DNA from: Chthonomonadaceae bacterium
GTDB taxonomy: Bacteria > Armatimonadota > Fimbriimonadia > Fimbriimonadales > Fimbriimonadaceae
Direction: 5' to 3'
DNA: 64,000 nt
Assembly: GCA_015709495.1 (NCBI GenBank)
Contig: CP054189.1
Location: forward strand, 992,001 to 1,056,000
Notes under the pieces: model-generated
Databases searched by the model: none
Told to the model about the DNA's origin: nothing
Seen by the model: only the letters and a program-made list of their open reading frames with translations
Part shown: piece after piece, positions 32,391 to 43,884 of the stretch
Position numbering within the stretch: the stretch's first letter is position 1
How the letters are laid out: every line of letters begins with the position of its first letter
Program-made: the position numbers and the translations under genes

Positions 32391-35000
32391 TTGCAGAATG
32401 AGAACGTGTTTCGCAGTACGGTCTCACTTGAGCAGCGGGTCCTAATCGGGATTTTCTCGCTGTGCTTCGCGATGTTCGGCTGCCAAGGGCCGGAGCAGGT
32501 AAAGGACTTCGAGGGGTCGGCTTTGCTGCCGACGGGACACTGGATTCAGCCAGAAGGAAAGACCGCGGAGTTTGCGGGACGGCCAGTCGACATGGTCCGA
32601 AGCCCCGACGGAAAGTGGCTGTTCGTGAAGGACAACTCCGGGCTCCAGGTGTTCGCTGCCGATACGCTGGACGCCTCTCAATCGATTCCCAGCCCAGGAG
32701 GAACCTCCCAGTACGGCCTTGCGGTCACTCGCGACGGGAGAACGGTGTACCTCTCCAACGCGGAAAGCCGGGTTCATCGGTACGTACGAACGCCCGAGGG
32801 GAAGTTCAAACTCGACGGGGGCTTCACCCTCCCCGCGCCGGAGATCGGAGGCCATGCCTACCCGACCGGACTCGCCCTCGACGAAGACAGGAACGCGCTC
32901 TATGTTTGCGCATCGAGGTCCAACGCACTTCTTTGCATCGACCTTACGTCGGGTGAGGTGCGAAAGTCGATCCCGACGGGCGTCGCGCCTTATGCCGTCC
33001 TGATTCACCCGAAGACCCGGCAACTGTGGGTGACGAACTACGGCGGCCCCAGGCCCCAGCGCAGCGAGAAGCGCGCACCAAGCGCTGGAACCGACGTAGC
33101 GGTCGACGAGAGGGGTGTTGCGAAGTCTGGATCGGTGAGCGTGATCTCGAGCGATCTTGAGAAAGTGGAGGCGGAAATCAGCGTCGGTCTCCACCCCTGC
33201 GCCCTCGCCTACCATCCAGCGGGGGACCTCGTTCTTGTCGCCAACGCCAACTCCGACGAGGTGACCGTGATCGAGTGCTCGCGCAAGGCGAAGGTTCAAG
33301 AGATCGACACCCATCCTGTGCGGGACCTGCCCTTTGGTTCGATGCCCAACGCTCTTTGCGTCGACGAAGAAGGGAAGGTGTGGGTCGCGCTTGCGGGCAA
33401 CAATGCGGTGAGCTGCTTGGAGCGGGAACCCAACGGCGAATTCAGTCTCAAGGGGCTTGTACCCACAGGATGGTATCCGTCATCGGTCCTTGCCGATGGG
33501 GGGCGCGTTTATGTTGCCAACAACAAAGGCGTCGGTTCGCGCACGAGGAATCGGCCTGAGGAGAAGGGCCGGAACTCTCACGACCACCGCGGATCGATCC
33601 AAGCGTTTTCCACCCCGACGACCGCGAGGTTCGCCGAACTGAGCCGGAAGGTGACGACGCTCGCCAAGTCGACCTCGGTTCTGCGCGCTTACGAGCGTTC
33701 CATCCGCTCAAACGTCGGCCCGACGCCCGTCCCGGCGAAATTGGGCGAGCCTTCCGTGTTCGAGCATGTGATCTATGTGATCAAGGAGAATCGCACGTAC
33801 GATCAAGTGCTCGGCGATTTGCCTGAGGGCGACGGCGACCCCAGCCTCTGCAACTTCCCGGAGCCCCTTTCTCCCAACCATCACGCCTTGGCCAAGGAAT
33901 TCGTGCTGCTCGACAACTACTACTGCAATGGGGTGCTTTCGGCGGATGGGCACTCGTGGGCGACCGAATCGAACGTGACCCCCTACTTGGAACGCATGTT
34001 CGGTGGTTTCACGCGGAGCTACACCTTCGGCGACGACCCGCTCACGTACTCCTCGTCGGGGTTCATTTGGGACGCCGTGCTGGCAGCCGGCCTTTCGTTT
34101 CGGAACTATGGCGAGTTCAACTACTCCGAGCCACCCCAAGGGATGGGCTTCAAGGAGGTCTATCTAGCTCACAAATCCGGCCAGCGGGTCGAGTTCCGGC
34201 TCGAAATCGGGGTGGAGCGGGTCAAGAGATACAGTTGCCGCGACTACCCGGGCTGGAACATGAACATCCCCGACGTGCTTCGGGTCGATCGATTCTTGGA
34301 GGAGTTTCGAGAGTTCGAGAAGAGGGGAGACTTCCCCAACTTCGTGATCGTGTACCTGCCGCAGGACCACCTTTCGGGCACGGCCGAAGGGATGCCGACG
34401 CCGAGGGCTCACATGGCCGATAACGACCTGGCGTTAGGCCGCCTCGTGGAAGCCGTCTCGAAAAGCAAGTTCTGGCCGAAGACCGTTCTCTTCATCAACG
34501 AGGACGACCCTCAGAACGGCTACGACCATGTGGACGGCCACCGGTCGATCTGCTTCGTCGTGAGCCCCTACAGCCGAAACCGAGGGGTGGTCAGCGAGTT
34601 CTACAACCAGACATCGGTGGTCCGAACGATGCTTCACATTCTGGGTCTACCTCCCCTGAATCAGCAAGATGCCGCATCCAATCTAATGGCGGCATGCTTT
34701 GCCCCGAAGCCAGACTTTTCGGCTTACCAAGCGAGGCCAGCCGGTTGGGCGCTCGACGAACTCAACGGCTCGCTGGCCCAGAGATCGGGAAACGACCTGA
34801 AATGGGGCCGCATCAGCGCGCAAATCCCGATGCATCGGACGGGGCTGAAGTCGGTGCAAGACGAAGACAACCTCAATCGCATCCTCTGGCACGCTACCAA
34901 GGGGTATGCGACGCCTTACCCGGAGCGATTCGCCGGCGCCCATGGAAGGGGCCTTAAGGGTCGCGGGTTGTTGCTGGACTCGAACTCTGACGAGGACTGA
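32391..35000 (+). CDS. Beta-propeller/phosphoesterase fusion lipoprotein
   Basis: An 869-residue lipoprotein with signal RVLIGIFSLCFAMFGC (Cys31). Residues about 55-400 form a YVTN/NHL-type beta-propeller (repeats such as SPDGKWLFV, TRDGRTVYLSN, YPTGLALDEDRNALYV). Residues about 455-770 are a phosphoesterase (PF04185-type, alkaline-phosphatase fold) with VIYVIKENRTYDQVLGD, DHLSGT and FINEDDPQNGYDHVDGHRS. The enzyme part probably acts on phosphoesters outside the cytoplasm, like phospholipase C or acid phosphatases of the family. TTG 32391 is the first in-frame start; GTG 32406 is an alternative. AGGAGG at 32368-32373 is too far from either for an ideal site. The OPT-like transporter gene follows after 55 nt. 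Confidence 0.85.
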   Translation: MQNENVFRSTVSLEQRVLIGIFSLCFAMFGCQGPEQVKDFEGSALLPTGHWIQPEGKTAEFAGRPVDMVRSPDGKWLFVKDNSGLQVFAADTLDASQSIPSPGGTSQYGLAVTRDGRTVYLSNAESRVHRYVRTPEGKFKLDGGFTLPAPEIGGHAYPTGLALDEDRNALYVCASRSNALLCIDLTSGEVRKSIPTGVAPYAVLIHPKTRQLWVTNYGGPRPQRSEKRAPSAGTDVAVDERGVAKSGSVSVISSDLEKVEAEISVGLHPCALAYHPAGDLVLVANANSDEVTVIECSRKAKVQEIDTHPVRDLPFGSMPNALCVDEEGKVWVALAGNNAVSCLEREPNGEFSLKGLVPTGWYPSSVLADGGRVYVANNKGVGSRTRNRPEEKGRNSHDHRGSIQAFSTPTTARFAELSRKVTTLAKSTSVLRAYERSIRSNVGPTPVPAKLGEPSVFEHVIYVIKENRTYDQVLGDLPEGDGDPSLCNFPEPLSPNHHALAKEFVLLDNYYCNGVLSADGHSWATESNVTPYLERMFGGFTRSYTFGDDPLTYSSSGFIWDAVLAAGLSFRNYGEFNYSEPPQGMGFKEVYLAHKSGQRVEFRLEIGVERVKRYSCRDYPGWNMNIPDVLRVDRFLEEFREFEKRGDFPNFVIVYLPQDHLSGTAEGMPTPRAHMADNDLALGRLVEAVSKSKFWPKTVLFINEDDPQNGYDHVDGHRSICFVVSPYSRNRGVVSEFYNQTSVVRTMLHILGLPPLNQQDAASNLMAACFAPKPDFSAYQARPAGWALDELNGSLAQRSGNDLKWGRISAQIPMHRTGLKSVQDEDNLNRILWHATKGYATPYPERFAGAHGRGLKGRGLLLDSNSDED

Positions 35001-35055
35001 CGAACTCGTTTCCCCTCGAAGGACTCGGCTCAGGCGATCTCGAATCGGAGGATCG

Positions 35056-37038
35056 ATGGCGCACGCCGACTCCCCGCCGCCGGAAACGAGGGCCAACGAG
35101 CCGCTCGCCCCTCAGGAGTACCAAGAGGGGTTCACCTTGCGGACGGTTCTTGGAGGGCTCTTCATTGCGCTCTTCATGCTGCCTGGCGGGATCTACCTGG
35201 GGTTGGTCGCCGGTTATGGAATCGGCGAAGCTGCGGAGTGGGTCACGATCGTGCTGTTCGCCGAAGTTGCGCGAAGGAGCTTCCACTCGCTCCGGCGGCA
35301 GGAAATCTACATCCTTTTTTACATGGCTGCGGGCCTGACTTCAGCCATCAACGTGAACCGTGGACTCTATGGCGGCCCCCTTTCTGGGCTGATTTGGAAC
35401 GCGTACTTCGTTCAATCGGAGTCCGCTGCTCCCATCGCCTCCCAAATCCCTAGCTGGGCCGTTCCGGGTCCTGAGTCGGCGGCGGTTGTGGAGCGGCAGC
35501 TTTGGCACCCCGCTTGGTGGACCCCTTTGCTTCTCCTCGTGGCGACGGAGGCCTGTGGCCGATTGGGTTGGATGAGCATGGGCTATGGACTTTTTCGGGT
35601 GACCAGCGACGTCGAGCGGCTCCCGTTTCCCTATGCGCCTGTGGCCGCATCCGGTGCGACCGCGCTTGCGGAAGCAGGCCAAGAAGGCTGGCGGTGGAGG
35701 GTTTTTTCGACCGGGGCAATCGTTGGGATGCTGTTCGGACTGGTCTACATCGCCCTTCCGGTGATCACGGGGGTCCTTCTCGGCCATCCCGTGCAGGCGC
35801 TTCCGATCCCGTTCGCCGACTATACGGTCGGGATCGAAAACCTCTTGCCGGCGGCCATCGTCGGCATCAGCTTCAGCTTGGGCAACGTGCTGGTCGGATT
35901 CGTGCTTCCGTTCGAGATCGTTTTGGGGGCGACCGTCGCAAGCGTCCTGGCGATGATCGTGTTGAACCCGATCCTGTTTCATGCGGGCCTCTTACCGAGC
36001 TACCGGTTCGGTTCGGATGCGTTCATGACCAAGTTGGCGGCCGACATGGACTTCTGGCTTTCCATCGGGATCGGAGTGAACGTCTCTGTGGGCATTCTCG
36101 GGATCGCATTGGTCGCAAAAGCGGTCGCGCAGGCGAGGAAGTACCGCATCGAACGGCAGTTCAGCCTTGCGCCGCCCACAGGAAGAGGCGACATTCGCCT
36201 CTGGATCGCCGTTTGCGCTTGGGCGCTTTCCACCGGGTTGCTGGTGCTTCTGTGCCGGTGGTTGATTCCGGGGTTTCCTTCGTGGCTTTTGCTCGGGTTC
36301 GGGTTTCTGTGGAGCCCGCTCAACAGTTACATTTCTGCGCGAATGCACGGGCTCACAGGCCGAGGCGTTTCGTTTCCTTACTTGCGAGAGGCCTCCGTCA
36401 TCGCCTCAGGCTACCAACGCGTGGACGCCTGGTACGCTCCGCTTCCGCTTTATGACCACGGGTGGGCCGCCCAGAGATTCCGCGAGGTCGAGCTTACGGG
36501 AACGAGGTTCACGAGCGTCCTCCGCGCGGAGGCGTTCATGTTTCCCGTCGTGCTGGTCGCAAGTTTCGCGTTTTGGAGCTTCTTTTGGCACTCCAGCCAA
36601 GTTCCTTCGACCCAGTTTCCCTTCGCGCAGAAGTTCTGGCCGGTCGAGGCGACTCTCCAGTCGGCCATTCAGCAAGTCAACCTTCCGCGTGAAGGGGGGG
36701 ACACGAGCTGGTTCCTTCGCGCGATCCGGTTCGACTACATCGCCTTGGGCACGGCGGGCGGATTGGGGCTTTATGGGTTGTTCTCACTCCTGAAGCTGCC
36801 GATGCTGTTCTTCTACGGCTTCGCGGGCGGGTTGGGGCTGTTTCCCGCCAACACCATCCCCCAATTGGTGGGGGCGGTCTTTGGCAAAAGGGTGATGGAA
36901 AAACGGTACGGCCAATCGGAGTGGCGGCAGTACGCGCCCGTGCTGCTGGCCGGATTCAGTTGCGGAACGGGCCTCACGGCGATGGCAAGTATCTCGCTCG
37001 CCCTGATTGCGAAGGCGGTATCCCACTTGCCCTATTAG
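35056..37038 (+). CDS. OPT-family-like large membrane transporter
   Basis: A 660-residue inner-membrane protein with about 14 hydrophobic helices. The start region TLRTVLGGLFIALFMLPGGIYLG and the later repeats (VGISFSLGNVLVGFVLPFEI, GLGLFPANTIPQLVGAVFG) resemble oligopeptide transporter (OPT) family proteins, which import peptides or metal-chelate complexes with protons. A related-size, DUF6785-like protein is encoded at 59925-61883. ATG 35056 has GGAGG 5 nt upstream; the longer open frame runs back into the phosphoesterase gene and is rejected. Its last 65 nt overlap the opposite-strand DUF4127 gene. The substrate is unknown; the upstream phosphoesterase gene may supply it. Confidence 0.8.
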   Translation: MAHADSPPPETRANEPLAPQEYQEGFTLRTVLGGLFIALFMLPGGIYLGLVAGYGIGEAAEWVTIVLFAEVARRSFHSLRRQEIYILFYMAAGLTSAINVNRGLYGGPLSGLIWNAYFVQSESAAPIASQIPSWAVPGPESAAVVERQLWHPAWWTPLLLLVATEACGRLGWMSMGYGLFRVTSDVERLPFPYAPVAASGATALAEAGQEGWRWRVFSTGAIVGMLFGLVYIALPVITGVLLGHPVQALPIPFADYTVGIENLLPAAIVGISFSLGNVLVGFVLPFEIVLGATVASVLAMIVLNPILFHAGLLPSYRFGSDAFMTKLAADMDFWLSIGIGVNVSVGILGIALVAKAVAQARKYRIERQFSLAPPTGRGDIRLWIAVCAWALSTGLLVLLCRWLIPGFPSWLLLGFGFLWSPLNSYISARMHGLTGRGVSFPYLREASVIASGYQRVDAWYAPLPLYDHGWAAQRFREVELTGTRFTSVLRAEAFMFPVVLVASFAFWSFFWHSSQVPSTQFPFAQKFWPVEATLQSAIQQVNLPREGGDTSWFLRAIRFDYIALGTAGGLGLYGLFSLLKLPMLFFYGFAGGLGLFPANTIPQLVGAVFGKRVMEKRYGQSEWRQYAPVLLAGFSCGTGLTAMASISLALIAKAVSHLPY

Positions 37039-38647
37039 CGGGTTCCAATTGGGAGACGGACGAAGTCCCAATCCGAAACTGCAGCCGCACCTCATACGCC
37101 CTCGGCCACGGAAGCTCGATTCTCACGTCGTTCAAGCTCGTGATTTCGTACTGCTCGGTGCCCGCAAAGAACTTCTGGCCGAGGAACTGCTCGCGGAAGT
37201 ACCGGTCGAGGTATCCGGCCAGATCGACCTGCACGAGCGTGTTGACCCGTTCGAACTCGGCGCCGTAGGTTTCTTCACGGCTGGCGCGGGACATCGAGTC
37301 GATCAGTTCGTACGCTTTGGGCCGAGTGAACGAGTGATAGGCGAAATCGTTCACGAACCGATGCAGGATGAACTCTCTGAGCGCGAGTTCTCGCTGGAGA
37401 GGATCGACGCCGATCTTTCGAGCGAGGAGATAAACGTTGGCGGCTGGGATGGCCGTCCCCATCGTGTTGCCAGCCGTGTTCCAGCCCGCATACGACAGCA
37501 TCCGCTGCATCCGGTGGTTTTCCCAAAGCGCCTGAAAAAGCCGAGGGTCGCCCGTGCCGTTCTTTGCGAGGTTGATGTCGGCGACGGCGATGGGAAACCC
37601 CTGTTCGATATCTTGAATCAGCACCTGCAAGAAGCCCTCGAACAGCGGATCGCGCGGGTCCGGCACGTTGAGAAAGAGCGAGTAATCGTGGTCGCCGTCC
37701 CTGAAGACGGGCCTGGCTCCGCTCGCAAGGAGTTGGTCCTGGAGGCTCAACTCGACGTTCTTTGACTCGTAGCTCGCGATTTTGCGCCGCCCGGCATCGT
37801 CCGAGAAAGCCACCCGAACGCGGGGCATCCAGTCGTGCGCTCTCAGTAAGGCCCGACTCACCAAGACGTTCGAATGCTGATCGATCCCTTCACAGATGTA
37901 GACCCTTGAAGCGACTCCCAATTGGGCGATCCGCCGCCTGAGCGCCTCTTGGTCGGGGATGTGGGGTCCATAGGGCTGCGCGTCGTCCTGGCCCAGAATC
38001 ACGTAGTCGAACAGCGAATCCTTCACCATTTGCAGCAGGTGAAGCTGGAGGTTGTGGTTCCTCGCCCTGGTGCGCTCGTACCGGTTGAGTTCGACCGGGG
38101 GAACCCGCGCCAAGAGGTTTCTCATGCTCTGCGCGTATTCGCTGCGCTGGGTGCGTCGGTAGCGATCCTGCAACTCGACGTACTTGCTGAGCTGCATCCT
38201 CCATGAGGCGTTGGCGAGGGTCGCGGTCGGCTGGATTCGCATAATGGCCGAGAATGCGTAAAAAGGAACCTGGGGATGCCGTTGCCGGATGAATCCCACC
38301 CTCTTCATGCGGTAGGCCGCGGTCTCGTACGGTACGGAGTCGACGCGGCTTTCGATCAACCCGCCGAAAGCAACCATGTCCGTGCTGACGATGACGGCGA
38401 GAACATCCGAGTAATCCTCGTCGCGAAGCCATTCGATGATCCTCTCCGGATTGCCGGGATCGGTGAAGCGTCCCAAGTGCTCGATCGGCGGCAGGGTAAC
38501 TTCGACACTTGCCATCCGGCCGATCATCTGCGCGAAGTGGCCTGCGGCGGGACGGCTATCGAGGGGAATGAGCAGGATGCGCTCCGCGACTGCCCACGAC
38601 GCAACGCACACCAGCGCCCAAGCAGCAAGGACCCTCACGCGTGACAA
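36974..38647 (-). CDS. DUF4127 family exported protein
   Basis: A 557-residue protein with an N-terminal signal-like segment (VLAAWALVCVASWAVAE) and then the DUF4127 hallmark RILLIPLDSRPAA. Conserved-looking segments include STDMVAFGGLIESR, ILGQDDAQPYGPH, ADINLAKNGTGDP and the helix YAGWNTAGNTMGTAIP. DUF4127 proteins occur mainly in Firmicutes and related bacteria and have no known function; the Asp- and Gly-rich loops suggest an enzyme. The first start is TTG 38647, with AAGG a few nt upstream; GTG three codons later is possible. The 3' end overlaps the transporter gene on the other strand by 65 nt. It is divergent from the PIG-L gene by 21 nt. Confidence 0.85.
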   Translation of the reverse strand: MSRVRVLAAWALVCVASWAVAERILLIPLDSRPAAGHFAQMIGRMASVEVTLPPIEHLGRFTDPGNPERIIEWLRDEDYSDVLAVIVSTDMVAFGGLIESRVDSVPYETAAYRMKRVGFIRQRHPQVPFYAFSAIMRIQPTATLANASWRMQLSKYVELQDRYRRTQRSEYAQSMRNLLARVPPVELNRYERTRARNHNLQLHLLQMVKDSLFDYVILGQDDAQPYGPHIPDQEALRRRIAQLGVASRVYICEGIDQHSNVLVSRALLRAHDWMPRVRVAFSDDAGRRKIASYESKNVELSLQDQLLASGARPVFRDGDHDYSLFLNVPDPRDPLFEGFLQVLIQDIEQGFPIAVADINLAKNGTGDPRLFQALWENHRMQRMLSYAGWNTAGNTMGTAIPAANVYLLARKIGVDPLQRELALREFILHRFVNDFAYHSFTRPKAYELIDSMSRASREETYGAEFERVNTLVQVDLAGYLDRYFREQFLGQKFFAGTEQYEITSLNDVRIELPWPRAYEVRLQFRIGTSSVSQLEPANRASGIPPSQSGRARYLPSP

Positions 38648-38668
38648 GATACCTTGATTTGGAGCGAC

Positions 38669-41197
<2,529 letters not shown>

Positions 41198-43237
41198 ATG
41201 AAGCGAACGCTTACCTATGCGTTGAGCGCAGTGCTCGGCGCAATGGCGGCTCCTGCGTTCTCGCAGGATGCCTTCCCCGACACTCCAGATAACCATTGGG
41301 CCTACGAGGCGCTGGCGAACATGAAGCGAGCCGGCCTCTTGGTCGGTTATCCGGACGGGCTCTTCCGCGGCAGCCGCCCGGCTAGCCGCTACGAGCTCGC
41401 AGTCGCCGTGCATGCCACGTACATGCACCTTCGCAATCTCGTCGACGGACTCGAGCAGCAGCACGACGCTCTGTCTCGCAAAGTCGATGGCATGACCACC
41501 GAAGGGTTCGCCACCAAGGCCGAACTTCAGGCCGTCCGCGATGCGATGGCTGCTTTGCAGACCAGCATCAACGGCATGAAGTCTTGGGGCGACGACATCG
41601 CCAGCCTGAAGCGCATGGCGTCGACGTTCGAGCGAGAACTCGCATCGATGGGCGTCGACATCGAAGCCATGAAGCGGGGCCTCAGCGAACTCGCCGATCG
41701 CGTCTCCAAGCTCGAAGGGCGCAAGATGCCCATTTCGATCACGGGCGACGTGAACCTCGCGGTGTTCGCGGGTTACAGCGAAGATGGCCGATTCGGTATC
41801 GATCGATCGGGCCGCCCGACCGGCGTCAGCCGCGACGGTAGCTTTGGTCCGGCCGGAATGACCGAAGACCTCTCGATGTACCACGAGGGCACCTTCAAGA
41901 TCACCAACAACGACGAAGACGGTCCCAAGCTCAACGCCGTGCTCGCCGTGCACAACCTGTTCGGAGGCAGCTCCTACTTGAGCTCCGCTTTCAACAGCGA
42001 GTTCGCATTCGGCGACCTTTCGGCGATTCCTTCGGGAATCCCCTACGGCGAGCCATCGACCGACGTCTACTTCCAAGAGCTCAACGTGAAGTTCAACACC
42101 AGCTTCCTGGGTCAGGACTTCAACGCGACGATTGGACGACAAGGCAAGAAGCTCGGCGGGTACTTCTTCCGCCGCCCGGACACCACGCCGTACTACTGGT
42201 CGCAGTACTGGGACGACGGAAAGTGGTACTTCGACGGCGCGAACTTCGACTTCAACTTTGGCAACGTGAACCTCGACATCTTTGGCGGACGCCAAAGCAA
42301 CAGGCTCTCAACCAATGGAGTCGAACTCAACCCGATGTTCGCCGGTCAATATGGTCACCTTTGGGACCCTGAGACCAGCGGAATCACCGAGCGCCCCCGG
42401 GGTTACGGTTTCCACACCGGAATCATGGTCGACCAGCACCTCGGTGCGAGCGTCGGCATTCCGTTGATGGAGCGGGGGAAGATCAACCTCAACTACCTGA
42501 TCCTCGATCAGAACGCGACCACGGTCCTCAGCTCTTCGCCGCTGATGGCCATCAACCGCGCGATCGTGTTCGGCGGTGAGGCCATGTTCGACCTGAACGA
42601 CAACCTGTCGCTCAGCGGCGGCTTCTCGCAGACCAACCTCAACTACAACGACTCTTCGGTCGTCGACAAAGACAACACCGCTTGGTGGGCCGGCATTAAG
42701 TTCAACACCGGGAACGCTTCGTTCTACGCGGGCTACCGCGAGATCGAGCCGCAGTTCTATGCTCCGGGCGACTGGGGCAGGATCGGCATCTGGCAGAACC
42801 CGACGAACATCAAGGGCTTCAACGGTGGAGTCAGCTTCGACTTCAGCGACCGCTTGGCCGCAAAGGTCGGCGTGGGTATCTATGAAGGTACCGGCACGAC
42901 CCTCGGCGGTGTGAGCGGAATGACTGAGAGCGATGAGTTGCGCCACGTCTCCGGCAAGGTTATGTACAAGCTCAACGACAACTGGAACGTCCACGCGGGC
43001 GCCGAGTTCGTCGATTGGGACCTTGCTTCCCGAACCAGCTTCTCTGGCGGCAAGCCGGAAGAGCGCTGGTACTGGATCGGTGCGAAGTACCGACTGGGCG
43101 AGAACGCCTGGTGGGGCTTCAACTGGGAGATGAGCGACTACGACTCGAAGGGAGTCTCCGGATTCACGCCGTTCGGTTCGTCCGCAACGCGCGCGACCGG
43201 TGGTCTCTTCACCTCGCAAGTCGGCTTCCGGTTCTAA
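41198..43237 (+). CDS. SLH-domain outer-membrane porin (OmpM/SlpA-like)
   Basis: A 679-residue exported protein. A signal peptide (1-22, ending PAFSQ) is followed by a single SLH domain (about 25-75: FPDTPDNHWAYEALANMKRAG, GYPDGLFRGSRPASRYE), a helical coiled-coil stalk (about 76-180, heptad-like Leu/Met and a repeated ASLKRMAS pattern) and a C-terminal beta-barrel of about 500 residues ending in the aromatic strand QVGFRF. In Negativicutes, Deinococcus-Thermus and cyanobacteria such proteins form trimeric porins whose SLH domain grips peptidoglycan-linked polysaccharide and so tethers the outer membrane. The gene has a strong promoter upstream, a clear ribosome binding site (AAGGA) and a strong terminator, all signs of an abundant protein. 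Confidence 0.92.
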   Translation: MKRTLTYALSAVLGAMAAPAFSQDAFPDTPDNHWAYEALANMKRAGLLVGYPDGLFRGSRPASRYELAVAVHATYMHLRNLVDGLEQQHDALSRKVDGMTTEGFATKAELQAVRDAMAALQTSINGMKSWGDDIASLKRMASTFERELASMGVDIEAMKRGLSELADRVSKLEGRKMPISITGDVNLAVFAGYSEDGRFGIDRSGRPTGVSRDGSFGPAGMTEDLSMYHEGTFKITNNDEDGPKLNAVLAVHNLFGGSSYLSSAFNSEFAFGDLSAIPSGIPYGEPSTDVYFQELNVKFNTSFLGQDFNATIGRQGKKLGGYFFRRPDTTPYYWSQYWDDGKWYFDGANFDFNFGNVNLDIFGGRQSNRLSTNGVELNPMFAGQYGHLWDPETSGITERPRGYGFHTGIMVDQHLGASVGIPLMERGKINLNYLILDQNATTVLSSSPLMAINRAIVFGGEAMFDLNDNLSLSGGFSQTNLNYNDSSVVDKDNTAWWAGIKFNTGNASFYAGYREIEPQFYAPGDWGRIGIWQNPTNIKGFNGGVSFDFSDRLAAKVGVGIYEGTGTTLGGVSGMTESDELRHVSGKVMYKLNDNWNVHAGAEFVDWDLASRTSFSGGKPEERWYWIGAKYRLGENAWWGFNWEMSDYDSKGVSGFTPFGSSATRATGGLFTSQVGFRF

Positions 43238-43256
43238 GTTCCGGTATCCGAAACGC

Positions 43257-43299
43257 AATCGGGGCTCCGTGCCAACGCACGGGGTCCCGATTTTTCTTT
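43257..43299 (+). terminator. Intrinsic terminator of the SLH porin gene
   Basis: A long hairpin (ATCGGGGCTCCGTG at 43258-43271 against CACGGGGTCCCGAT at 43278-43291) is followed directly by TTTTTCTTTCC. It is the strongest canonical terminator in the window and ends the porin transcript 20 nt after the stop. Confidence 0.85.
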
Positions 43300-43314
43300 C
43301 CAAACTTGGTACGA

Positions 43315-43332
43315 TTAGGTTGTTCGACCTAA
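43315..43332 (+). promoter_or_regulatory. 18-bp inverted repeat upstream of an exported unknown gene
   Basis: TTAGGT (43315-43320) and ACCTAA (43327-43332) form a perfect dyad around TGTTCG, 62 nt before the ATG of the next gene. It could be an operator or the base of a small RNA hairpin; no flanking promoter hexamers are convincing. Confidence 0.35.
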
Positions 43333-43394
43333 CGACCCGACCTCATTGAGGCTTCGGGGCGTCCAATGAAGACCGAATCGTATGAGGTGAATCA

Positions 43395-43829
43395 ATGAAG
43401 AAACTTGGGCTGAGAAAGATTTCGTTCGTGATGGCCGCTGTTCTTGCGCTTGCCGCGATCGGCGCGCCGCAGCTGGACAAGCTCCTCAAGCTTGGAGGTG
43501 TCGTGGCGATCGTCAACGCTATGGGTAAGCAGATGAACGAAGGCATCAACAAGCTGTGGGGCCGGCAAGACACTTGGGAAGTCAAAACCAAAGTGGTGCC
43601 GATCCTCTCCGTCGGAATCAACTCCTCGACCGCCGTCGGTGCGGCGCAAGTTATGGGACCGCCCCATCAAGTCGATAAGGTCGTGGCCGTAGCGCAACCC
43701 GAAGCCCAACTCTTGGGACGCGAACTCCGCATGAAGGCCCTCATTCCTGTCTCCAGCAAGGACGTCTTGAAGGACATCCGAGCCGTCGAGCACGTGGGAG
43801 TGAGCGGCATCGTAGACATCAAGCTCTGA
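43395..43829 (+). CDS. Hypothetical exported protein
   Basis: A 144-residue protein with an N-terminal signal or anchor (KISFVMAAVLALAAIGAPQ) followed by a small domain containing GGVVAIVNAMGKQMNEGINKL and a beta-rich C-terminal half with repeated Val. The first helix of the mature part resembles the start of lipid-binding or YSIRK-like families only loosely, and I assign no function. ATG 43395 has GAGGTG 6 nt upstream. It sits alone between the porin terminator and the convergent DAHP synthase gene. Confidence 0.75.
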   Translation: MKKLGLRKISFVMAAVLALAAIGAPQLDKLLKLGGVVAIVNAMGKQMNEGINKLWGRQDTWEVKTKVVPILSVGINSSTAVGAAQVMGPPHQVDKVVAVAQPEAQLLGRELRMKALIPVSSKDVLKDIRAVEHVGVSGIVDIKL

Positions 43830-43884
43830 CCTCGATCGAGAGCAGAGCTAGAACCGGGCTGGCCGTTGCGCTAGCCCGATTGCG

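Noticed and set aside
42308..43303. 331-codon minus-strand open frame
   Set aside because: Antisense to the porin barrel and crosses its terminator; a shadow of biased codon use.
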